DNA of 64,000 nucleotides from Fasciola hepatica (taxonomy: Eukaryota > Platyhelminthes > Trematoda > Plagiorchiida > Fasciolidae): positions 3,286,001 through 3,350,000 of the forward strand of contig CANUEZ040000107.1 of assembly GCA_948099385.1 (NCBI GenBank), in the 5' to 3' direction. The position numbers and the translations under genes are program-made. This document shows positions 57,961 through 64,000 of this stretch, in pieces; within the stretch, counting starts at the first letter, position 1, and every line of letters begins with the position of its first letter. The notes below the pieces were generated by a model. The model was not told the origin of the DNA. It saw only the letters and a list, made by a program, of their open reading frames with translations, and ran no database searches.

Positions 57961-58343
57961 TGTAACGGTTATTCCGATTGTGAGTAACGCGTAGCCCAAT
58001 TAACGAATCCCAATGTCAGAACAAGATTAATTCCCCGATTCTACGTCACTGGATTAACAAATTGTACGCATATAAAGTTATGTACAAACATCAACTGTGC
58101 GGCAATAACGTTTGGCAAACAAGATCAGAGCTCAATAAAGTTCTCTGTCAGATACCACCGTCACGGCAGTCCGAGTTAGAATCAAAAATATGTCATGGCA
58201 CATGAAAAAATATAAACAATTGTTCAGGTGTATTTATTGATGCACGCTGTGCTTGTCCGAGGGTCAACAGGATAAGGAGCATAGTTTCAACAATACATGT
58301 GTGCGACAACGGCTAGGGAGGATTTCCATACATGAATGTTACA
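57961..58343 (-). mobile_element. Solo BEL/Pao LTR
   Basis: The reverse complement starts TGTAACATTCATG and ends ccgttaca, 383 bp, exactly the length of the BEL 3' LTR at 53555-53937, with the same order of blocks (ggaaatcctcc..agccgt, ttgaccctcgg, tgtttatatttt, actgccgtgacggtggtatctg, ctacgcgttactcaca). Divergence is clearly higher than between the BEL element's own LTRs. Flanks ctggg and gtggt give no clean target duplication. CR1 3' sequence begins at its right side. Confidence 0.82.
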
Positions 58344-58349
58344 GTGGTC

Positions 58350-59190
58350 TCTCGCCTGGATGTTGAGAAGAGCGCTTCTTCTACTCCATTTTTCAACCAA
58401 CGGAAGAAATAAATCCATTGTTGTAAAAAAACTTGGAAGGAATTACCAAAGTTGCAGTAGTGGGTGCCGACGTCTTTGCATGCCACTGAAAGACTTCTAG
58501 GCGCTCGATCAGCTCCGGCCGCCGTCAGTCCTGTTCAAGAAGTGGTCCAGCGACTAGCCACTCGGATGGTAGAAGGACAACGAGGGAAGTCATATGAACA
58601 GCCACTCCAGGGTATGAGACCCTTCTCAGTTGGGAAAGCAGGACTCAGGGAGACTTCAGTGAAGCGTTTAAAATCCTGAAAGGTTTATCGGGTGTAAGTT
58701 CAGGGGATTTATTTGAACAGGCTACCGATCACAGAACGGGAGGAAATATTATAAAATTGTGGAAGCCAAGCTCTGGACTAAATGTGCGAGCGAACTTCTC
58801 CAGCAATAGAGTGGTGGGAATGTGGAATAGACTAACGGAAGAGGTAGCTAGCGCACAATGTGTAAGGCATTTGAAAAGGATAATGAATGGCAAGTAGGAC
58901 GAGTTATTCACGGAAGTAGAGTACTGAGGAGTAGGGAGAAATTGTAGTTTACCCCGAGCTTTTCAGTATCCTGTGTCCATGCCTACGATTCTGAGGCACT
59001 AAGTGTGATGGAACGGTAGCACCGTGGTTGTCTCCAGCATGTGTGGTGAGAAGAGCGCTTCTTCTACTTCTTTTTTCAACCAAATGAAGGAACGAAACCG
59101 GAAGGAATAATCAAAGTAGCTGTAGTGGGTGCTGACCTCTGTGCACGCCACTGAAAGAATTCTGAAAGCTGGATTTTCCCCCACCACTAT
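58350..59190 (+). pseudogene. CR1-like LINE 3' end and 3' UTR (two staggered copies)
   Basis: Bases 58350-58500 match the 3' UTR at 59030-59170 (block gagaagagcgcttcttctact, then gtagtgggtgc.gac, then gccactgaaaga.ttct). Between them 58535-58897 encode the LINE tail: VQRLATRMVEGQRGKSYE, a frameshift, then FKILKGLSGVSSGDLFEQ, IIKLWKPSSGLNVRANFSS and VVGMWNRLTEEVASAQC, ending at a stop at 58895. Thus one 3' UTR copy precedes and one follows the coding tail. A degenerate ACCTG-type short tandem repeat (59200-59245) closes the array, as expected at CR1 3' ends. Confidence 0.75.
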
Positions 59191-59359
59191 CAGTTCTGTG
59201 CAACCTGACCTGACCAGACCTGAACCTCACCTGACCTGAGGTTAACCCTGTTCCATCTGTAGAGTAAACAAAAGAAGCACAAAGCAAACTCAGAAGACGC
59301 AGCCAGATAGAATTCATCTCGGCGCTCACTCGTGCAAGAAATTGGACTGCTTTATTGGC

Positions 59360-59888
59360 TGGAGCCCCAAGTTCTGACCTGAAGCGCAGGTAAAAGGCTT
59401 GGGCTTTATAATGGACAACAACCTCAAGCCGTGGAAGCAGTGCACCTCAGCAGCCAATATGGCCAGGAAAGAACTCTTTCTAGTTAGATACTTAATATCG
59501 TGTAGGGAGCCGGAGATTTTCGTGCCCATATATCAGGCCATAGTTAGGCCGCATATGGAGTACTGCGTGCAGGCCTGGGCACCGTACTACCGGAAGGATA
59601 TAGACTTTTTGGAGAAAGTGCAGAGGCTAGTAACTAGAATGTTGTCTGGGCAAGGGGGTTTAGCTACACAGAGCGTCTCTGAGCCCTAGATCTGTTCTCG
59701 ATGGAAAGACGGCGCATTCGCGGGGATTTGATAGAAACCTTCAAAGTAATGAAGGGGCTGTCAGGAATAAGTCGAGAAGACTTTTTCTCTCTGATCCCCG
59801 AGAAAGGCACAATGGGGCATAGCCTTAGATTACAAAGGAAGCATTCGAGGCTCCAAATCAGGGCGAAGTACTTCTCGAACAGAGTGGT
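59360..59888 (+). pseudogene. CR1-like LINE RT tail, interrupted by gypsy insertion
   Basis: WKQCTSAANMARKELFLVRY, then FVPIYQAIVRPHMEYCVQAW and DFLEKVQRLVTRMLSGQGG (59399-59660), a frameshift near 59670, then RRRIRGDLIETFKVMKGLSG, GHSLRLQRKHSRLQIRAKYF and SNRVV, where the next expected residues (GMWN..P) are replaced by the gypsy LTR. It therefore marks the 5' insertion site of that element. Confidence 0.82.
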
Positions 59889-60196
59889 GGTAGCGGTTGC
59901 CATCTTCGTTCATACTTTTACCACGTTTATTGTTTAACTGAACGCTGACTGCCAAGCGCGGTTGCCATTTGACCGTTGCTCTTGCGCACGCTCTCACGCA
60001 CGCTCCAAAATACACGCTAACCACTATCTCTCCCAATCGCCTTCTCGTTCTCACGGGTCGTGGAGAATACTGTTCTGGTTAACATATTTGTGCAGTGCCG
60101 CACATTAGAGTAACGTGCAGGTGGTCCACGCAGTACAAAGGACCGAAGCACGCGTTTACTAAGGAAACCGCGAAGTAAGGTCTAATCAACCTTACA
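59889..60196 (+). repeat. 5' LTR of the CsRn1-like element
   Basis: Aligned over 308 bases with the solo LTR at 51719-52026. It starts GGTAGCGG where TGTAGC is expected, so the terminal T may be mutated, and ends ccttaca (CA at 60195-60196), two bases before the primer site. Contains tttattg-type AT stretch near 59926 and a Pol II-like start is likely but not defined. Confidence 0.8.
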
Positions 60197-60198
60197 AT

Positions 60199-60216
60199 TG
60201 GTGAGCCCGACGTGAT
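60199..60216 (+). promoter_or_regulatory. Primer binding site, tRNA-Trp type
   Basis: TGGTGAGCCCGACGTGAT lies 2 bases after the LTR. It equals the complement of the tRNA-Trp 3' end (TGGTGACCCCGACGTGAT) except at one base. Reverse transcription would start here. Confidence 0.82.
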
Positions 60217-60454
60217 CCTCAGGTCACGTGAGTTTCCTTGTTTTCTACCGTTCAAGGTCCCGTCTGCGTACGTTTTTGTGTGTTTTATTGTTTCCCTATC
60301 TTGATTTTTTTTTCGGTTGGTTTACCAAATAATTTTTTTTTCGTCCAAACATATTTTGTGTGTCTAATTTGTCGTGATTTTTTTTTCGCGAAGACTATAG
60401 TGCCCCATTGGTCGTTGATTTCTTTTCCCGTCGGTATTCCATAAAGTAATCGCT

Positions 60455-61255
60455 ATGTCTGCCGAACGGAAATCCTGCTCAGACCCCACCGTTGGGGCGA
60501 TCACGCTGCACATACCGGCATTCACACCTGCTGATCCAGAACTCTGGTTCACGCTGGTCGAGTTAGAATTCGAAAACTGCCGTATAACCAGCGACGCCAG
60601 CCGTTTCAGGTGGGTAGCAGGCCGCCTCCCGTCAGAAGTCACAATGCAAGTAAGGGACGTAATAATCTCTTCCCGAAGCTATGAGGCTTTAAAGGAGGCT
60701 GTCATTGCCCGCACGACCCCAACGCAAGACCAACGTATGCAACAACTTCAAAACGTTGAGCTTGGAAGTAGGAAGCCCTCCGAACTGCTGCGTGAGATGC
60801 AGCGCTTGAGAGGACCGACAATAGGTGAGGACCCGCTCTTGAGGGAACTTTGGCTGCAGCGTTTGCCGCATAACATTCCAGTTTTACTAAGTGCCACACG
60901 CAAATGCTCGCTAGAGGAAACTGCAGCGATAGCTGATGACATTATGTCACGATACAACCCCGCTGTAGCTGGAGTAACCAAGCCGTCCGTCGCAACGGTG
61001 CCTGCCTTGCCCACATCTAACGATCTCGCGTCAGTTTTGTCTAGAATTGACGCGAGCCTGCAACGCCTAGCAGTTAGAAGTGGGTCACAGGAGCGGCACC
61101 GCGCACGCTCACCTAGGCTCCATAGTCCGTCATTGCGACGCCGTTTCGTCGGTTCTTCAAAAGAAGGATATTGTAAATACCACAGTCGCTTCGGTGAGGG
61201 AGCCAAACGATGCGAACGAGGGTGTACGTTTCCCGGTGCTCATCAGGGAAACTAA
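60455..61255 (+). CDS. gag: Gag of CsRn1-like element
   Basis: 266 codons, ATG in context cgctATGtc. It forms the particle shell. Landmarks: [20 protein letters not shown] (residues 25-46), [33 protein letters not shown] and [20 protein letters not shown], as in CsRn1-type Gag, then a Ser/Arg-rich basic stretch ([17 protein letters not shown]) and the CHCC motif [19 protein letters not shown] (C-x2-H-x9-C-x3-C) near residues 238-257. It stops at TAA 61253, immediately after the slippery heptamer. Confidence 0.9.
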   Translation: MSAERKSCSDPTVGAITLHIPAFTPADPELWFTLVELEFENCRITSDASRFRWVAGRLPSEVTMQVRDVIISSRSYEALKEAVIARTTPTQDQRMQQLQNVELGSRKPSELLREMQRLRGPTIGEDPLLRELWLQRLPHNIPVLLSATRKCSLEETAAIADDIMSRYNPAVAGVTKPSVATVPALPTSNDLASVLSRIDASLQRLAVRSGSQERHRARSPRLHSPSLRRRFVGSSKEGYCKYHSRFGEGAKRCERGCTFPGAHQGN

Positions 61256-64000
61256 ACCCCCGGCCCGTGGTGGCGACCCACGAAGCCGGGTATCACACCA
61301 ATAGTCGTCTTTTGAACGTAAGGGACATTATTTCAAATAACCTATTCCTTGTAGATACCGGTGCCGAAGTGAGCGTCCTCCCCCGAGCGAAAGACGACAA
61401 TAGCACACCGCAGGCCCAAACACTACGCGCTGCCAATGGCACGGCCATCCCAACGTTTGGCCAGCGGTCGCTCACCTTAAACTTGGGTTTAAAGCGTAAT
61501 TTTCGTTGGGTATTCATCATCGCCGACGTCCCGTACCCAATTCTAGGCATTGACTTCCTGCAGCACTTTGACTTGTTAGTTGATGCACGGCGCCGCAGAG
61601 TGGTGGATCGTCAGACCACTTTCGCTGTTGCGGGTCATAATTCGCGAGTGAATCACGTCACGCCCTTTTACGTTCGAACACCGGCACACCAACCTTATAG
61701 CGAACTCATCGCCGCCTACCCAGCCATGTTTCGGCAGGCCGGGCCTCTCCCAGCAGTGACGACCAGTGTCACTCACCATATCGACACTAAGGGACCCCCA
61801 GTGTTCAGTAGGCCGCGTCGGTTAGCACCAGACAAGCTTCGTGTTGCACAGGCCGAATTCGAACATATGCTAGAACTAGGTATAATACGCCCTTCTAGTA
61901 GCCCTTGGGCTTCCCCCCTTCATATGGTTCCTAAGGCTAGTGGCGACTGGCGACCTTGTGGTGATTACAGAGCACTTAACAAAGTCACCGTCCCGGACCG
62001 ATACCCGATTCCCCATATACAGGATCTTACTTCGTCTTTATCAGGTTGCTCCATCTTCAGCCGTATCGATTTAGTTCGTGCGTACAACCAGCTCCCGGTA
62101 GCAGAGGCCGATATCCCTAAAACTGCCGTCACTACACCTTTCGGGCTGTTCGAGTTTCTGCGAATGCCGTTTGGACTCAGCAATGCAGCCCAGACCTTTC
62201 AACGGTTCATGCACGAGGCAACCCGTGGTTTGGAAAATGTCCACGTATACCTGGATGATATTTTGGTGGCGAGTTCTTCAGAGCAAGAGCACGCTACGCA
62301 CTTACGAGCACTTTTCGAACGCCTTAGCCAGCACGGCGTTACGATCAATATCGCGAAATGCGAATTAGGCCGGTCTGATATCACGTTCATAGGACATTCT
62401 ATTTCATCCTCGGGTATCCGCCCTCTGTCAGATAAAGTTTCCGCTATTCGCGACTACCCTGAACCCCAATCTTTTCGCCAGTTGCGTCAGTTTGCCGGCC
62501 TGGTGAATTTCTACCGCCGATTTATTCCTCACTGTGCGGAAATGATGCAACCCCTCACCGACCTGTTGCGCGGAGGTAAGCGGAAGTTCGTGTTTCCCGA
62601 CACGGCACAGGCCGCATTCGCCTTGGTCAAAGATGCTGTCGCCAACACAGCACTCCTGACACACCCCGACCCTTTGGCTCCTATTTCGGTAGTGACGGAT
62701 GCCTCGGACACAGCGGTTGGAGCAGTACTGCAACAGTTCGTAGATGACTCTTGGCAACCTTTAGCATTCTTCTCCAAGCGCCTACAACCCGCGGAATCAA
62801 GGTACAGCACGTTCGGTAGAGAGTTATTAGCCATCTACTTGGGAATCCGTCATTTTCGACATGCACTCGAAGGCCGTTCGTTCACGGTGTTTACAGACCA
62901 CAAGCCTTTGGTTTACGCACTGAAGTCAGCTTCGGATCGATACTCACCACGCGAGATTCGCCACTTAGACTTTGTCTCACAGTTTACTGTGGACATACGA
63001 CACGTCTCTGGGGTACTTAATCCCGTCGCAGACGCCTTATCGCGCGTATATCAACTAAGTCTGTCACAAACGCCTAACATCAATTTGGACGCAATGGCAC
63101 AGGCTCAAACTATGGACCCTGACATCGAACGACTTCGGCAAAACGGTTCTTTGAGTTTAACCACAGTGCCTATCCCAGCTTCCCAGAATACCATCGTGTG
63201 CGATGTATCGCAAGGTCGCCCTAGGCCAGTAGTTCCTGCTGCCCACCGTTATCCTACGTTCCTGACACTCCATAATCTGGCTCATCCGGGTGTGACTGCC
63301 TCGGTGAAACTGATAACTGAGCGTTTTGTTTGGCACAATGTCAAACGAGATGTCCGTCAATGGGCTCGTGCTTGTCTGCAGTGTCAACGTGTTAAGACCC
63401 ACAGGCACACTAAGGCGGCGTTAGCCAGGTTCCCAGAACCTGAAACACGTTTTCATCATGTGCACATCGACCTCGTAGGACCACTCCCACCTTCGCTTGG
63501 GTACGTTTACATACTCACATGCGTGGATCGTTTTACTCGCTGGCCGCAGGCCATCCCTATCCCTCGTCCCACCTCGGAAGAGGCCGCGAAAGCTTTTCTG
63601 ACCGGTTGGGTTAGTCATTTCGGTTGCCCGGCAATAGTGACCACCGATCGCGGTCCACACTTTGACGGCGCTTTCGGCAGCCTACTCGCTACGCTCGGTT
63701 GCCAACACGTTAAGACGACAGCTTACCACCCTCAGGCCAATGGTATGGTTGAGCGTTTCCACCGGCAATTAAAAGCCGCCCTTCGAGCAAACGGTAACCC
63801 CCTTTGGAGTGAAACACTACCATTAGCACTCTCAAGCCTGCGTAGTACCGTTAAGGAGGAGTTACACACAACACCGGCCGTACTAGTATATGGCTGTACA
63901 CTTCGTCTGCCTGGGGAGTTGGTAGCCCCCTCACCAACCGTGACTTTCGACTACGGTGACTATGCTCAGCGCCTTACGCAGCACATGCGAGTGCTCAAGG
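61198..64000 (+). CDS. pol: Pol of CsRn1-like element (PR-RT-RNase H-IN), open to window end
   Basis: The reading frame is -1 to gag, opens at 61198 (first ATG 61210) and has no stop to 64000, over 930 codons, running off the window. Protease: [13 protein letters not shown] (Asp at 61354) and [54 protein letters not shown] (motif A), [28 protein letters not shown] (YLDD at 62248-62259) and [10 protein letters not shown]. RNase [16 protein letters not shown] (62692) with [22 protein letters not shown] and [15 protein letters not shown]. Integrase: H63271, H63283, C63373 and C63382 (HHCC), then D63469, D63646 and E63751, spacing D-58-D-34-E, one short of the usual 35. Start by frameshift from gag is more likely than by the ATG. 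Confidence 0.93.
61246..61309 (+). promoter_or_regulatory. Candidate -1 ribosomal frameshift signal between gag and pol
   Basis: GGGAAAC at 61246-61252 is read in the gag frame as G GGA AAC, a canonical X XXY YYZ slippery heptamer, followed at once by the gag stop TAA. After a 6-base spacer a stem-loop forms: CCCGGC (61259-61264) with GCCGGG (61285-61290), and CGTGG (61266-61270) with CCACG (61278-61282), an 11-bp stem with a 1x2 internal bulge and loop TGGCGAC. The loop can pair with GTCGTC at 61304-61309 (one G-U), making a pseudoknot. A slip of -1 here enters the pol frame exactly. Confidence 0.8.

Larger units (their letters stand above)
59889..64000 (+). mobile_element. CsRn1-like Ty3/gypsy retrotransposon, 5' part, apparently intact
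   Basis: Order: 5' LTR (59889-60196), primer site (60199-60216), 5' leader, gag (60455-61255), -1 frameshift signal (61246-61309) and pol open from 61198 to the last base of the window. A CHCC Gag motif and tRNA-Trp priming are traits of the CsRn1 clade, first known from Clonorchis. The 3' LTR lies beyond the window. No stop or frameshift is seen in gag or pol, so this is the best candidate for an active element here. Confidence 0.88.

Noticed and set aside
60748..61206. 152-codon minus-strand frame in gypsy gag
   Set aside because: Antisense shadow of gag, as are the minus-strand frames across 61293-63660.
1..64000. tRNA, rRNA, CRISPR arrays, bacterial operons, attachment sites
   Set aside because: None seen; introns, LINEs and LTR elements show a eukaryotic nuclear genome.

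Overview
This window reads as a repeat-saturated nuclear segment of a flatworm genome (Platyhelminthes; my best guess is a large-genome cestode of the Spirometra/Schistocephalus kind, or a trematode). Grounds: a CsRn1-type Ty3/gypsy element with a CHCC Gag motif and a tRNA-Trp-like primer site, abundant CR1-like and RTE-like LINEs, BEL/Pao elements, a Penelope-like element (PLE) and MULE transposases. Where genes can be read, introns are very small (39-49 bp with GT..AG ends). I see no bacterial-style operons, no tRNA or rRNA genes and no CRISPR. Clade names rest on motif recognition by eye, not on a database search.

Layout. 1-8040: layered composite of decayed gypsy pol, a BEL/Pao gag-protease piece, and a 3.7-kb PLE (2572-6312) bounded by 0.48-kb inverted arms and itself split by a 0.69-kb mini-PLE (4598-5285); gypsy integrase remnants follow. 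8041-12540: long strand-asymmetric repeats (pyrimidine-rich, then purine-rich). 13020-16660: two unrelated LINE remnants back to back on the minus strand (RTE-like, then CR1-like). 16661-19682: purine-rich DNA. 19683-24436: decayed gypsy element with both LTRs. 24967-27926: exons of an unrecognised spliced gene on the minus strand. 30456-31063: a second candidate spliced gene on the plus strand. 34280-35008: decayed MULE transposase. 36939-37482 and 47522-48063: two copies of another gypsy LTR. 40019-40410: BEL protease relic. 42362-45146: CR1-like LINE pieces with an embedded BEL LTR fragment. 48712-53937: BEL/Pao element with a truncated 5' LTR, gag, protease, partial RT, integrase carrying a solo gypsy LTR, and a 3' LTR. 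53950-54960: CR1-like RT. 55778-57601: apparently intact three-exon MULE transposase with an N-terminal C2HxH finger and a C-terminal PHD finger. 57961-58343: solo BEL LTR. 58350-59888: CR1-like LINE ends. 59889-64000: young CsRn1-like gypsy element running off the window, with LTR, primer site, intact gag and a pol frame open to the last base.

Functional reading. Almost everything is mobile DNA. The elements most likely still able to act are the CsRn1-like gypsy, whose gag and pol are joined by what looks like a textbook -1 frameshift signal (slippery heptamer, 6-nt spacer, stem-loop with possible pseudoknot), and the MULE transposase, whose three predicted exons sum to a multiple of three. 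The PLE and mini-PLE arms are nearly identical although the enclosed reverse transcriptase has three in-frame stops. The two spliced minus/plus-strand genes are the only plausible host genes and I could not assign them a function.
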